Shown here: in pieces, positions 51,683 through 60,567 of the stretch | Layout of the letters: every line of letters begins with the position of its first letter | How positions within the stretch are numbered: the stretch's first letter is position 1 | Assembly (NCBI RefSeq): GCF_902859705.1 | Contig: NZ_CADIJO010000001.1 | Coordinates: 186,001-250,000, forward strand | Reading direction: 5' to 3' | Length of the DNA: 64,000 nt | Source: Achromobacter deleyi | GTDB taxonomy: Bacteria; Pseudomonadota; Gammaproteobacteria; Burkholderiales; Burkholderiaceae_B | Translations under genes and position numbers: made by a program | The notes under the pieces: model-generated | The model's input: the letters and a program-made list of their open reading frames with translations, nothing else | What the model was told of the DNA's origin: nothing | Databases searched by the model: none

Positions 51683-52450
51683 ATGACCGCCGCCTATGCC
51701 GAGTGGGTCGCCTCCCACGCGCTGCTCCTCTTGATCCTGTTGCCGCTGGCGTCGGCGGCCTTGGCGGTGGCGCTGGCCCGCGCTTATGTGCTGGCCCGTC
51801 CATCCGCCCGTCTGGCCGGCTTTGCCGGTGTGGTGGGGCTGGCTTGTGCGGCATTCCTGTCCCTGGCGGCCGCGGTCACCCGGCCTGGCGGCGTGGTCGA
51901 ATTCGACAGCGCCCTGGCGTCTGCGCTCAGCATGTCGCTGTCCGATTCGCTGTTGTGGCTGCTGTCGTGGTTCACCACCCTGGGCGATCGCGATTTCCTG
52001 ACCGTCATCGCCGTGGCCATGACCGCCACGCTGCTGCTGCGGCGGCAATGGCTGCTGGCCGCCTTCTGCGCGGCCGCCACCGGCGGGGGCGGTGCGCTCA
52101 ACTGGCTGCTCAAGCATGGCTTTGAACGCGTCCGGCCCGAGCACGACCACGGTTTCGCCACCGCGGTGGGGTGGAGCTTTCCCAGCGGCCACGCCTCGGC
52201 CGCCATGGCGGTGTACGGTGCGGCCTGCTATCTGGCCTGGCGCCTGGCGCCCCGGCCGTGGCGCCTGCCCGGGGTAGCCCTGGCCGCCGCGCTGGTCATG
52301 GCGATCGGGCTCAGCCGCATCCTGTTGCAGGTGCATTTCGCCAGCGACGTCGCCGCCGGCTTTGCCATCAGTTTCGCCTGGCTGGCGCTCTGCGCGGCCG
52401 CGGCCGAGCGCCTGGGCCGCTCATCGCGGCAGGATCAGGGCGTTCAGTAA
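51683..52450 (+). CDS. PAP2 family phosphatase, membrane-bound
   Basis: A 255-residue integral membrane phosphatase. All three PAP2 signatures are present in order: KHGFERVRP (KX6RP), FPSGHAS (PSGH) and SRILLQVHFASD (SRX5HX3D). About six membrane segments frame a periplasm-facing active site. Family members dephosphorylate phosphatidic acid, phosphatidylglycerol phosphate or undecaprenyl pyrophosphate. It is the third gene of the lipid kinase/phosphoesterase operon, with an 11-base gap and GGGGGG before the start. Its last 30 bases overlap the 3' end of the convergent minus-strand gene. Confidence 0.9.
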   Translation: MTAAYAEWVASHALLLLILLPLASAALAVALARAYVLARPSARLAGFAGVVGLACAAFLSLAAAVTRPGGVVEFDSALASALSMSLSDSLLWLLSWFTTLGDRDFLTVIAVAMTATLLLRRQWLLAAFCAAATGGGGALNWLLKHGFERVRPEHDHGFATAVGWSFPSGHASAAMAVYGAACYLAWRLAPRPWRLPGVALAAALVMAIGLSRILLQVHFASDVAAGFAISFAWLALCAAAAERLGRSSRQDQGVQ

Positions 52451-52855
52451 CCGTGCCTGCGGCTCGCCGGCAGAGGCCGGGCGCAGCGGCGCGCAGGCAT
52501 AGCGCCCGCCGGCCGTGGCAATCGCCTGGTCCAGCCGGCGCGCCCGCTCCGGGGGCGGTGGTTCCAGGTCCACGATCAGTTTGCCCGCCACCTGCGCCGT
52601 CACCTCGCCGTCGCTGAAGCGTTCCAGCGTGCGGTCGATCTCGCGTTCGCGCGGCAGCGCCAGCACGATGGTGTCCGATTCGGCCAGCGCCTCGCGGGCC
52701 GAGGTCGCCAACGTGGCGCTGCCCCGAAAATCTTCGCAGCGGTCCGGGTCGATGTCATAGACCGTCAGGGCGATGTCGGGCTCGGCCGCCAGCAGCCGCC
52801 GTGCCGCCAGCGTGCCGGTGCGGCCCATGCCCACGATGCTGATCCGCGGGCTCAT
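52421..52855 (-). CDS. NAD(P)-binding Rossmann-domain protein (short, dehydrogenase-like)
   Basis: A 144-residue protein consisting of little more than one Rossmann domain. It opens RISIVGMGRTGTLAARRLL with the dinucleotide-binding GxGxxG, followed by VYDIDPD and SDTIVLALP as in the N-terminal domain of 3-hydroxyisobutyrate/6-phosphogluconate dehydrogenases. Those enzymes are about 290 residues long, so the catalytic helical domain is absent; this is either a naturally short protein or a decayed gene. It is the last gene of a TetR-thioesterase operon, with an ATGA overlap at its start, and its 3' end overlaps the convergent PAP2 gene by 30 bases. The function is unknown. Confidence 0.7.
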   Translation of the reverse strand: MSPRISIVGMGRTGTLAARRLLAAEPDIALTVYDIDPDRCEDFRGSATLATSAREALAESDTIVLALPREREIDRTLERFSDGEVTAQVAGKLIVDLEPPPPERARRLDQAIATAGGRYACAPLRPASAGEPQARLLNALILPR

Positions 52856-53298
52856 GGCTTGGGCACCGACCAGGTGCTGACGATATGCGCCAGCGGCTCG
52901 TCCGACCCGGCGGCGGTCAGGATGACCTCGCCCGCCGACAGCCGGCCCACCTTCAGCAGCCGCGCATCGGCATGAATCGCCCCGGCCGGGCTTTTCCGCA
53001 GGAAATTGATGGTCAGGCTGGCCGTCACGGCGTGGGCCTGCCCGGTGGCGCCGACCACCGCCGCATACATGGCCAGGTCTGCCAGCCCCATCAGCATGGG
53101 TCCGGCCACGATGCCGCCCAGCCGCTGGTGGCTGTCGCGGGCAGGCAGCACCGCCAGCGCGGTGCCGCGGCCGATCTGCTGCACCTCGATGCCCAGCAGC
53201 AGCGAAAACGGGTGTTGTTCGGCCAGCAGCAGGCGAAAGTCGGCCAGGCTGATCAGCGGCGCCTCGGCATCGGCGCAGGGCAGGGTGGTGGCGGTCAT
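52852..53298 (-). CDS. hotdog-fold thioesterase, PaaI type
   Basis: A 148-residue hotdog-fold protein. The segment SHQRLGGIVAGPMLMGLADL (about residues 55-74) is the helix-containing hotdog signature with the catalytic Asp, followed by TASLTINFLRKSPAGAIHAD, typical of PaaI/YdiI acyl-CoA thioesterases. It should hydrolyse an acyl-CoA in the cytoplasm. The start ATG overlaps the TetR stop, and its stop overlaps the next start, so the three genes form a tightly coupled operon. A TetR regulator in the same unit suggests control by an acyl-CoA or aromatic intermediate, which is only an inference. Confidence 0.82.
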   Translation of the reverse strand: MTATTLPCADAEAPLISLADFRLLLAEQHPFSLLLGIEVQQIGRGTALAVLPARDSHQRLGGIVAGPMLMGLADLAMYAAVVGATGQAHAVTASLTINFLRKSPAGAIHADARLLKVGRLSAGEVILTAAGSDEPLAHIVSTWSVPKP

Positions 53299-53909
53299 CG
53301 TTGTTCCAGCGCGTTGCAGTAGTGATCCAGGAGGACGTCGGCCCGCTGGCCCAGGGATTTCAGGCGATGGGTGTGCAGCAGCAGCAACAGGCCGATGAGA
53401 TAGGTGAAGACATTCATCTGCTCGGCCAGGACGGTTTCCGGGGGCCAGGCCTTGGTCCGCCCCAGGGCGACACCCACCAGGTCCACGCATTGGCGCAACC
53501 GGCCGTTGAGCTGTTCGTCCATGTCGCGGCCCAGGCCGCGCGGCCCCAGCCCCTGGAACAGGTACAGGCCCAGGGAGAAATCGGTGCGGCGCTCGGCGTA
53601 GTAGCCAAAGAAGGCCTGGATTGCCCGGCGCGCGGCCGTGGCCGCCTCGCCGCCCGCTGTCGCCGCTGCCAGATGCGTGTGCAGCCGCTGCAGGGATTCG
53701 TCGAGCAGGGCGCCGTACAGGATCTCCTTGCCCCCGAACCAGGGGTAGATCGCGCCTGTGGTGCACCCCGCCTCCTTGGCGATCGCGCGCAGCGTGGTCT
53801 TTTCCAGGCCGTCGCGCTCGAACACGCGTTGCGCGGCGTCCAGGATCATCTGGCGGCGCAGGGCGCTCAGGCGTTCATTGCGGTCGGCGCGTTGGGTCGG
53901 GGTGGGCAT
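53295..53909 (-). CDS. TetR family transcriptional regulator
   Basis: A 204-residue TetR regulator. The helix-turn-helix covers about residues 17-62 (RRQMILDAAQRVFERDGLEK, then RAIAKEAGCTTGAIYPWFGG), followed by a helical ligand domain. It is the first gene of the TetR-thioesterase-Rossmann operon and is probably autoregulated through a palindrome 71 bases upstream. The start at 53909 was chosen over one 16 codons upstream because it follows TGGAAAC at a normal distance and keeps the usual short N-terminal arm. The ligand is unknown; the linked thioesterase suggests an acyl compound. Confidence 0.87.
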   Translation of the reverse strand: MPTPTQRADRNERLSALRRQMILDAAQRVFERDGLEKTTLRAIAKEAGCTTGAIYPWFGGKEILYGALLDESLQRLHTHLAAATAGGEAATAARRAIQAFFGYYAERRTDFSLGLYLFQGLGPRGLGRDMDEQLNGRLRQCVDLVGVALGRTKAWPPETVLAEQMNVFTYLIGLLLLLHTHRLKSLGQRADVLLDHYCNALEQR

Positions 53910-53979
53910 GTTTCCAGGAAGCCGCGGCGGGCCATCGGGGTATCTCGGTGTTCTCAAATAATATCGATGATTTATTTAT

Positions 53980-53992
53980 ATAACAACGTTAT
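53980..53992. promoter_or_regulatory. candidate TetR operator (ATAAC-AAC-GTTAT)
   Basis: A perfect 5-bp inverted repeat with a 3-base centre in the only AT-rich part of the gap upstream of the TetR operon. Its position suits autoregulation. The evidence is symmetry and placement only. Confidence 0.4.
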
Positions 53993-54364
53993 TGAAACTG
54001 ACGCGAAAGATCGGACCCAATCCTCAAGGGCGGCTCGGGCAAACGCAGGTCAAGGGGTCTTGCGGGATGGGAAAGGCGCCTGAAAGAAACGCCCTCGATG
54101 CGGCTCATTTATTAGGGCCAGGGCTGAAAGTCGCATGGATACGTGGTCGTTTGCAAAACGCCGGGTTAGCCCTAGTGCCATTGGCGCGATGTTGCAATAT
54201 CCCAACAGGGCTGTCGCAAACCTGCACTTTTCTGACCCGGACCATAGCCAGCCCCCCTGATTTTTGATGCAATAGCGTCAACTTCCCTTCGCGGAGTTAG
54301 GGGGGCGGCAGGCTGGTTTGCTGGATTGCTGCTCTTGTCACTCAAATCAACGGAGATTTCTTAA
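53993..54364 (+). other. long leader/intergenic region upstream of the porin gene
   Basis: No gene is seen in these 372 bases. TAGGGC (54113-54118) is complementary to GCCCTA (54169-54174), so a folded region is possible, and GGAGA precedes the porin ATG. I could not find a convincing -35/-10 pair. A long untranslated leader or a small RNA upstream of an abundant porin would not be surprising but is not shown. Confidence 0.3.
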
Positions 54365-55477
54365 ATGAAAAAGACTCTGCTCGCTGCCGCCCTGCTCGCC
54401 GGTTTCGCCGGTGTCGCCCAGGCAGAAACGTCTGTCACCCTGTACGGCATCATCGACACGGGCCTCGGCTACAACAAGATCAGCGGTGGTACCGACGCTC
54501 AGAACGGTAGCAAGTTCGGCATGATCAACGGCGTCCAGAACGGTTCGCGCTGGGGTCTGCGTGGTTCGGAAGATCTGGGTGACGGCCTGCGCGCTGTTTT
54601 CCAACTGGAATCGGGCTTTGATTCGGGTAACGGCACGTCGGCCCAAGGTGGCCGTCTGTTCGGTCGTCAAGCCACCGTCGGTCTGGCCAGCGACAGCTGG
54701 GGTCAACTGGACTTCGGTCGCCAAACCAACATCGCGTCGAAGTACTTCGGCTCGATCGACCCGTTCGGCGCTGGTTTCGGCCAAGCTAACATCGGTATGG
54801 GCCTGAGCGCCACGAACACCGTCCGCTACGACAACATGGTCCTGTACCAAACCCCGTCGTTCAGCGGCTTCCAGTTCGGTATCGGCTACTCGTTCAACGC
54901 CAACGACACCAACACCGCTCAAACCGGCTTCAAGACCGCCGACAACACCCGCGCCATCACGACCGGCCTGCGTTACGTCAACGGCCCGCTGAACGTCGCT
55001 CTGTCGTTCGACCAACTGAACGCTTCGAACAAGCTGACCCAAGGTCAAGTTGACGCCACCCCGCGTCAATACACCATCGGCGGTTCGTACGACTTCGAAG
55101 TTGTGAAGCTGGCTCTGGCCTACGCTCGCACGACCGACGGCTGGTTCGGTAGCCAAGACGTCAAGACCTCGGCCGGCACCGTCGGCTTCGGCACCAACGC
55201 CTTCGCTGATGGCTTCAAGGCCAACTCGTACCTGGTCGGCCTGTCGGCCCCGATCGGCGGCGCTTCGAGCCTGTTCGGTTCGTGGCAGCGCGTTTCGGCC
55301 AGCGGCACGCAGCTGACCGGCGACGACGCTACGATGAACGTGTTCAACCTGGGCTACACGTACGACCTGTCCAAGCGTACCAACCTGTACACGTACGGTT
55401 CGTATGCCAAGAACTACGCCTTCATCGACGGCCTGAAGTCGACCGCTGTCGGCGTCGGCATCCGTCACCGCTTCTAA
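54365..55477 (+). CDS. general outer membrane porin (Burkholderiales/Bordetella OmpC-like)
   Basis: A 370-residue trimeric porin. The signal peptide is KKTLLAAALLAGFAGVAQA, cleaved before ETSVTLYGIIDTGLGY, which is the standard first strand. RWGLRGSEDLGDGLRAVFQL and FGRQATVGLASDSWGQLDFG are family signatures. The C-terminal GVGIRHRF ends in Phe for barrel assembly. It allows diffusion of small solutes across the outer membrane. Codon use differs from its neighbours, with many GCT, CGT and CAA codons and almost no rare ones, consistent with very high expression. Tandem terminators follow. It is monocistronic. Confidence 0.95.
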   Translation: MKKTLLAAALLAGFAGVAQAETSVTLYGIIDTGLGYNKISGGTDAQNGSKFGMINGVQNGSRWGLRGSEDLGDGLRAVFQLESGFDSGNGTSAQGGRLFGRQATVGLASDSWGQLDFGRQTNIASKYFGSIDPFGAGFGQANIGMGLSATNTVRYDNMVLYQTPSFSGFQFGIGYSFNANDTNTAQTGFKTADNTRAITTGLRYVNGPLNVALSFDQLNASNKLTQGQVDATPRQYTIGGSYDFEVVKLALAYARTTDGWFGSQDVKTSAGTVGFGTNAFADGFKANSYLVGLSAPIGGASSLFGSWQRVSASGTQLTGDDATMNVFNLGYTYDLSKRTNLYTYGSYAKNYAFIDGLKSTAVGVGIRHRF

Positions 55478-55516
55478 TCGAAAGCAGGGCGCAAGTCCTG
55501 CCTCGATTCGCAGTGC

Positions 55517-55570
55517 ATGAGCGGGCTTCGGCCCGCTCATATGAAGCCACCTTTCGGGGTGGCTTTTTTT
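55517..55570 (+). terminator. tandem hairpins ending the porin transcript
   Basis: The first hairpin is a perfect 10-bp stem, ATGAGCGGGC with GCCCGCTCAT, closed by a TTCG tetraloop (55517-55540). The second is AAGCCACC with GGTGGCTT followed by a T-run (55544-55570), a standard rho-independent terminator. Confidence 0.92.
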
Positions 55571-55750
55571 ATTTTCAAATGGGATTTTGCGGCCACTGTG
55601 CGGGCGTTTTGCGGCGCGTGCGGGCAGTATGGGCGCGGCTTGCGTTAAGCTTGTTTTCTTCCGCCGAAAACTGCCATTGTTCCATCAGAGGAATGCAGTC
55701 TTTCACCCGCTGTTCCCGCTACAGAGTTCAGCCAGAAGTAACCGCGCGAA

Positions 55751-55759
55751 TGCTACAAT
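55751..55759 (+). promoter_or_regulatory. extended -10 promoter of the nuo operon
   Basis: TGC-TACAAT, an extended -10 element, lies 31 bases before nuoA. No good -35 box is placed at 17 bases. The rest of the 220-base gap after the porin terminator shows no gene or other signal. Confidence 0.5.
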
Positions 55760-55790
55760 CCTAAGGTTTGCGCATTTGACGGACGCCTGA

Positions 55791-56150
55791 ATGAACCTGC
55801 AACAGTATTTCCCCGTCCTGCTGTTTATCGTAGTGGCCACCCTTATCGGGTTCGCGCTTCTGACGGCCGGCTCCCTCCTTGGCCCGCGGCGTCCTTACGC
55901 CGAGAAGCTATCACCCTATGAGTGCGGCTTCGAAGCCTTCGAAGACGCTCGCATGAAGTTTGACGTGCGCTACTACCTCGTGGCGATTCTGTTCATTCTT
56001 TTCGACCTGGAAATCGCGTTCCTGTTCCCCTGGGCCATCGCCCAAGGTACGGTCGGGCTCGTCGGCTTCTGGACGGTCATGGTTTTCCTCGCCGTGTTGA
56101 CCGTCGGCTTCATCTACGAATGGAAAAAGGGCGCGCTGGATTGGGAATAA
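55791..56150 (+). CDS. nuoA: NADH-quinone oxidoreductase subunit A
   Basis: A 119-residue complex I membrane subunit with three membrane helices (about residues 8-30, 62-84 and 90-112). The conserved loop [20 protein letters not shown] contains the reactive Cys at the quinone-site interface, and the segment after it, [20 protein letters not shown], is nearly invariant. It is the first gene of the nuo operon that runs to the end of the window. The length is normal for beta-proteobacteria. The operon couples NADH oxidation to proton export. Confidence 0.97.
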   Translation: MNLQQYFPVLLFIVVATLIGFALLTAGSLLGPRRPYAEKLSPYECGFEAFEDARMKFDVRYYLVAILFILFDLEIAFLFPWAIAQGTVGLVGFWTVMVFLAVLTVGFIYEWKKGALDWE

Positions 56151-56201
56151 CCCGCTGCCGGGTTGTTCACTGCATTTCACTGCACGCTATCAGAGACGAA
56201 T

Positions 56202-56678
56202 ATGGCTATAGACGGCATTCTCAAGCAAGGGTTCATCACTACCAGCGCCGACAAGTTCCTTAACTGGGCGAAGACGGGCTCCATGTGGCCCATGACCTTC
56301 GGCCTGGCCTGTTGCGCGGTCGAGATGATGCACGCGGGCGCGGCCCGCTACGACCTGGACCAGTTCGGCATCATCTTCCGTCCCAGCCCCCGCCAGTCCG
56401 ATCTGATGATCGTCGCCGGCACGCTGTGCAACAAGATGGCGCCGGCGCTGCGCAAGGTCTATGACCAGATGCCCGAGCCGCGCTGGGTGGTGTCCATGGG
56501 CTCCTGTGCCAATGGCGGTGGTTACTACCACTACTCGTATTCCGTGGTGCGCGGCTGCGATCGCATCGTACCGGTAGACGTCTACGTGCCGGGCTGCCCG
56601 CCCACGGCCGAGGCGCTGGTCTACGGCTTGCTGCAGATGCAGAACAAGATCCGTCTGACCAACACGATTGCGCGCTGA
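56202..56678 (+). CDS. nuoB: NADH-quinone oxidoreductase subunit B
   Basis: A 158-residue peripheral-arm subunit carrying the terminal [4Fe-4S] cluster N2 that reduces quinone. The four expected ligands are Cys37 and Cys38 ([10 protein letters not shown]), Cys102 ([11 protein letters not shown]) and Cys132 ([11 protein letters not shown]). I chose ATG 56202 because it gives the usual [11 protein letters not shown] start; an in-frame codon 13 triplets upstream lacks family content. It lies 51 bases after nuoA. All ligands are intact, so the protein should be functional. Confidence 0.97.
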   Translation: MAIDGILKQGFITTSADKFLNWAKTGSMWPMTFGLACCAVEMMHAGAARYDLDQFGIIFRPSPRQSDLMIVAGTLCNKMAPALRKVYDQMPEPRWVVSMGSCANGGGYYHYSYSVVRGCDRIVPVDVYVPGCPPTAEALVYGLLQMQNKIRLTNTIAR

Positions 56679-56759
56679 TTCTTCGTACCGGTCCGCGGCT
56701 GCCACAACGCCGCCGCAGGCCTCTTCGAAACAGCGTATCGGTTCACCTAAGCGTACAAG

Positions 56760-57386
56760 ATGATGACCAGGCTCGAAACCCTGAAAAACAATTTGCAGAC
56801 CACCCTCGGCGCGGATATCGCGCTGACCGAGGCGTTGGGCGAGCTGACGCTCGAAGTGCCCGCGGAACAGTGGTTCTCCGTCTGCAACAAGCTGCGCACC
56901 GAAGCCGGCCTGCGCTTTGAAACCTGTATCGACCTCTGTGGCGTCGACTACCTGACGTGGGGCAACGGCACGCGCGAGCTGCCCGAGGAAGCCAACGCCA
57001 AGATCCACCGCGCCCGTTTCGCGATCGTCGTGCACCTCTTGTCCATCGAGAACAACTGGCGCCTGCGCGTACGCACCTGGGCCGCCGACGACGAATTCCC
57101 GATGGTTGCCTCGCTGATGGAATGCTGGCCGGCCGTGGGCTGGTTCGAACGCGAAGCCTTCGACCTGTACGGCATCGTCTTCGAAGGCCACCCCGACCTG
57201 CGCCGCATCCTCACCGACTACGGCTTCATCGGCCACCCGTTCCGCAAGGACTTCCCGCTGTCCGGCACCGTCGAAATGCGTTACGACCCGGAACAACGGC
57301 GCGTCATTTACCAGCCCGTCACGATCGATCCGCGCGAGATCACTCCGCGCGTGGTCCGCGAAGACACCTACGGCTTGGGGCGTTAA
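56760..57386 (+). CDS. nuoC: NADH-quinone oxidoreductase subunit C
   Basis: A 208-residue hydrophilic subunit (30-kDa homologue) of the connecting module. The signature [19 protein letters not shown] and the C-terminal [14 protein letters not shown] are characteristic. It is a separate gene, not fused to nuoD as in E. coli, with only 3 bases between the two. Two adjacent ATG codons (56760 and 56763) are possible starts. The 81-base gap after nuoB is the widest in this part of the operon and shows no hairpin. Confidence 0.97.
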   Translation: MMTRLETLKNNLQTTLGADIALTEALGELTLEVPAEQWFSVCNKLRTEAGLRFETCIDLCGVDYLTWGNGTRELPEEANAKIHRARFAIVVHLLSIENNWRLRVRTWAADDEFPMVASLMECWPAVGWFEREAFDLYGIVFEGHPDLRRILTDYGFIGHPFRKDFPLSGTVEMRYDPEQRRVIYQPVTIDPREITPRVVREDTYGLGR

Positions 57387-57389
57387 ATC

Positions 57390-58646
57390 ATGGCAGAAAT
57401 CAAGAACTACACGCTTAACTTCGGCCCGCAGCACCCGGCTGCGCACGGTGTGCTGCGCCTGGTGCTCGAGCTGGACGGCGAAGTCATCCAGCGCGCCGAC
57501 CCGCACATCGGCCTGCTGCATCGCGCCACCGAAAAGCTGGCCGAGCACAAGACCTACATCCAGGCGCTGCCCTACATGGACCGCCTGGACTACGTGTCCA
57601 TGATGTGCAACGAGCACGCCTATGTCATGGCCATCGAAAAGCTGCTGGGTGTCGAAGCCCCGCTGCGCGCGCAATACATCCGCGTGATGTTCGACGAGAT
57701 CACCCGTCTCCTGAACCACCTGATGTCGCTGGGCTCGCACGCGCTGGACGTGGGCGCCATGGCCGTGTTCCTGTACGCCTTCCGTGAACGCGAAGACCTG
57801 ATGGACTGCTACGAAGCGGTCTCGGGCGCGCGCATGCACGCGGCCTACTACCGTCCGGGCGGCGTCTACCGCGACCTGCCGGACACGATGCCGCAGTACG
57901 GCGACACCAGCAAATACCGCGGCGAAAAGGAAATGCGCGTCATGAACGACGCCCGTTCCGGTTCACTGCTGGACTTCATCGAAGACTTCACCAACCGTTT
58001 CCCCGCCTGCGTCGACGAGTACGAAACCCTGCTCACCGACAACCGCATCTGGAAGCAGCGTCTGGTGGGCATCGGCGTGGTCGATCCCGAACGCGCCAAG
58101 GCGCTGGGCTTCACCGGCCCGATGCTGCGCGGTTCGGGCGTCGCCTGGGACTTGCGCAAGATGCAGCCCTACGAAGTCTACGACCTGCTCGATTTCGACA
58201 TCCCCGTGGGTGTCAACGGCGACTGCTACGACCGCTACCTGGTCCGTATCGCCGAAATGCGTGAAAGCAACCGCATCATCCGCCAGTGCGTGGAATGGCT
58301 GCGCAACAACCCGGGTCCGGTCATGATCGAGAATCACAAGATCGCCCCGCCCAAGCGCACCGCCATGAAGACCAACATGGAAGAGCTGATCCATCACTTC
58401 AAGCTCTTCACCGAAGGTTTCCACGTGCCCCCCGGTGAAGCGTTTGCCTCGGTGGAACACCCGAAGGGCGAGTTCGGCATCTACCTGGTGTCGGACGGCG
58501 CCAACAAGCCGTACCGCCTGAAGATTCGGGCGCCCGGCTTTGTCCACCTGCAATCGCTGGATGAAATGTCGCGCGGTCACATGATCGCCGACGCCGTCAC
58601 CATCATTGGTACGCAAGACATCGTTTTCGGCGAGATCGATCGCTGA
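57390..58646 (+). CDS. nuoD: NADH-quinone oxidoreductase subunit D
   Basis: A 418-residue 49-kDa-type subunit that shapes the quinone-binding cavity with NuoB. Conserved parts are [20 protein letters not shown] at the N-terminus (with the His used in quinone binding), [32 protein letters not shown], and a C-terminal end [14 protein letters not shown] that is nearly invariant. It follows nuoC immediately and precedes nuoE by 47 bases. The size and all key regions are as expected. Confidence 0.97.
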   Translation: MAEIKNYTLNFGPQHPAAHGVLRLVLELDGEVIQRADPHIGLLHRATEKLAEHKTYIQALPYMDRLDYVSMMCNEHAYVMAIEKLLGVEAPLRAQYIRVMFDEITRLLNHLMSLGSHALDVGAMAVFLYAFREREDLMDCYEAVSGARMHAAYYRPGGVYRDLPDTMPQYGDTSKYRGEKEMRVMNDARSGSLLDFIEDFTNRFPACVDEYETLLTDNRIWKQRLVGIGVVDPERAKALGFTGPMLRGSGVAWDLRKMQPYEVYDLLDFDIPVGVNGDCYDRYLVRIAEMRESNRIIRQCVEWLRNNPGPVMIENHKIAPPKRTAMKTNMEELIHHFKLFTEGFHVPPGEAFASVEHPKGEFGIYLVSDGANKPYRLKIRAPGFVHLQSLDEMSRGHMIADAVTIIGTQDIVFGEIDR

Positions 58647-58693
58647 TCCGCCCAGACAGTCACGAGCACGCCCGCATAACCCGGATTCAAACT

Positions 58694-59188
58694 ATGCTGC
58701 TTTCCGAACAGGCCTACCAGAAAATCGACCGAGAACTCGCGAAGTTCCCGGCCGACCAGCGGCAGTCCGCCATCATGGCCTCTCTTGCGATCGCGCAAGA
58801 AGAGAAGGGCTGGTTGGCTACCGACATTATTGAAGATGTGGCCAACTACATCGGCGTCCCGCCCATCGCGGTCCAGGAAGTCGCCACCTTCTACAACATG
58901 TTCGACGTCAAGCCCGTCGGCAAGAACAAGATCGCCGTCTGCACGAACTTGCCCTGTGCCTTGCGCGACGGCGAACGCGCCGGCGACTACCTCAAGCGCA
59001 AGCTGGGCGTGGACTATCGCGAAACCACCGCCGACGGCCAGTTCACCCTGGTCGAGGGTGAATGCATGGGCGCTTGCGGCGATTCCCCCGTGCTGATCGT
59101 GAACAACAAGCATATGTGCGTGCGCATGACCGAAGAGAAGCTGGACGCGCTGGTCGCGACCCTCAAGGCGCAAGGAGAGTCGGCATGA
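58694..59188 (+). CDS. nuoE: NADH-quinone oxidoreductase subunit E
   Basis: A 164-residue thioredoxin-like subunit of the NADH-oxidising module, with a [2Fe-2S] cluster (N1a). The ligands are Cys83 and Cys88 (CTNLPCALR) and Cys124 and Cys128 ([11 protein letters not shown]). The N-terminal helical part includes [18 protein letters not shown]. Its stop overlaps the nuoF start (ATGA at 59185-59188), which couples the synthesis of two subunits that work as a pair. Confidence 0.97.
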   Translation: MLLSEQAYQKIDRELAKFPADQRQSAIMASLAIAQEEKGWLATDIIEDVANYIGVPPIAVQEVATFYNMFDVKPVGKNKIAVCTNLPCALRDGERAGDYLKRKLGVDYRETTADGQFTLVEGECMGACGDSPVLIVNNKHMCVRMTEEKLDALVATLKAQGESA

Positions 59189-60552
59189 ACGCGCCCGACA
59201 TCTACAAGCAGTTCGCGCAAGGGCTCGAGCCCAACCCGCTGAACGACCTGGCCAATTCGATGTGCCTGCACGGCCGGCACATCAAGCCGCAGATCATGGC
59301 CGACGTCGACGGCGCCAACTGGCGCCTGGCCGACTACGTCAAGCGCGGCGGCTACGAAGCCCTGCGCAAGATCCTCACCACCGGCATGAAGCCGGAAGAC
59401 GTGATCGCCGAAGTCAAGGCCTCGGGCCTGCGTGGCCGTGGCGGCGCGGGCTTCCCGACCGGCCTGAAGTGGAGCTTCATGCCGCGCGCCTTCCCGGGCC
59501 AGAAGTACCTCGTCTGCAACTCCGACGAAGGCGAACCGGGCACGTTCAAGGATCGCGACATCCTGCGCTTCAACCCGCACATCGTGATCGAAGGCATGGC
59601 CATTGCCGCCTACGCCATGGGCATCAGCGTCGGCTACAACTACATCCACGGTGAAATCTTCGAAGTGTACGAGCGCTTCGAAGAGGCCCTCGAAGAGGCG
59701 CGCGCCGCCGGCTTCCTGGGCGACAAGATCCTGGGTTCGGAATTCAACTTCCAGCTGCACGCCTTCCACGGCTACGGCGCCTACATCTGCGGCGAAGAAA
59801 CCGCGCTGCTCGAATCGCTGGAAGGCAAGAAAGGCCAGCCGCGCTTCAAGCCGCCTTTCCCCGCCAGCTTCGGCCTGTACGGCAAGCCCACCACCATCAA
59901 CAACACCGAAACCTTCGCGGCGGTGCCCTGGATCATCCGCAACAGCGGCCAGGCCTACCTCGAAGTCGGCAAGCCCAACAACGGCGGCACCAAGCTGTTC
60001 TCGATCACCGGCGACGTCGAACGTCCCGGCAACTACGAGATCCCGCTGGGCACCCCGTTCTCGACCCTGCTGGAACTGGCAGGCGGCATGCGCGGTGGCA
60101 AGAAGCTCAAGGCGGTCATCCCCGGCGGCTCCAGCGCCCCGGTGCTGCCGGCCGACATCATGATGGAAACCACGATGGACTACGACGCCATCGCCAAGGC
60201 GGGTTCCATGCTGGGTTCGGGCGCCGTCATCGTCATGGACGAAACGCGCTGCATGGTGAAGTCGCTGCTGCGCCTGTCGTATTTCTATTTCGAGGAAAGC
60301 TGCGGCCAGTGCACGCCGTGCCGCGAAGGCACCGGCTGGCTCTACCGCATGGTGCACCGCATCGAAAACGGTCACGGCCGTCCGGAAGATCTGGACATGC
60401 TGGACAACGTGGCAGGCAACATCATGGGCCGCACCATCTGCGCCCTGGGTGACGCCGCCGCCATGCCCGTCCGTGGCTTCCTCAAGCATTTTCGCGACGA
60501 ATTCGCGCACCACATCGAGCACAAGTCTTGTGTGGTTCCGCAATATCTGTAG
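59185..60552 (+). CDS. nuoF: NADH-quinone oxidoreductase subunit F
   Basis: A 455-residue flavoprotein that binds NADH and FMN and carries cluster N3. The NADH-binding glycine loop is [15 protein letters not shown] (about residues 77-91), and the FMN region contains [17 protein letters not shown]. The [4Fe-4S] ligands are Cys373, Cys376 and Cys379 ([11 protein letters not shown]) and Cys419 (TICALGDAA). The start is fixed by the overlap with nuoE. All ligands are present. A 15-base gap leads to nuoG. Confidence 0.97.
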   Translation: MNAPDIYKQFAQGLEPNPLNDLANSMCLHGRHIKPQIMADVDGANWRLADYVKRGGYEALRKILTTGMKPEDVIAEVKASGLRGRGGAGFPTGLKWSFMPRAFPGQKYLVCNSDEGEPGTFKDRDILRFNPHIVIEGMAIAAYAMGISVGYNYIHGEIFEVYERFEEALEEARAAGFLGDKILGSEFNFQLHAFHGYGAYICGEETALLESLEGKKGQPRFKPPFPASFGLYGKPTTINNTETFAAVPWIIRNSGQAYLEVGKPNNGGTKLFSITGDVERPGNYEIPLGTPFSTLLELAGGMRGGKKLKAVIPGGSSAPVLPADIMMETTMDYDAIAKAGSMLGSGAVIVMDETRCMVKSLLRLSYFYFEESCGQCTPCREGTGWLYRMVHRIENGHGRPEDLDMLDNVAGNIMGRTICALGDAAAMPVRGFLKHFRDEFAHHIEHKSCVVPQYL

Positions 60553-60567
60553 GTCTCAGGAACAGCA

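Noticed and set aside
55571..55790. tRNA or small RNA gene between the porin and nuoA
   Set aside because: No cloverleaf arms, TTCGA loop or CCA-adjacent structure could be found; only a promoter-like element is visible.
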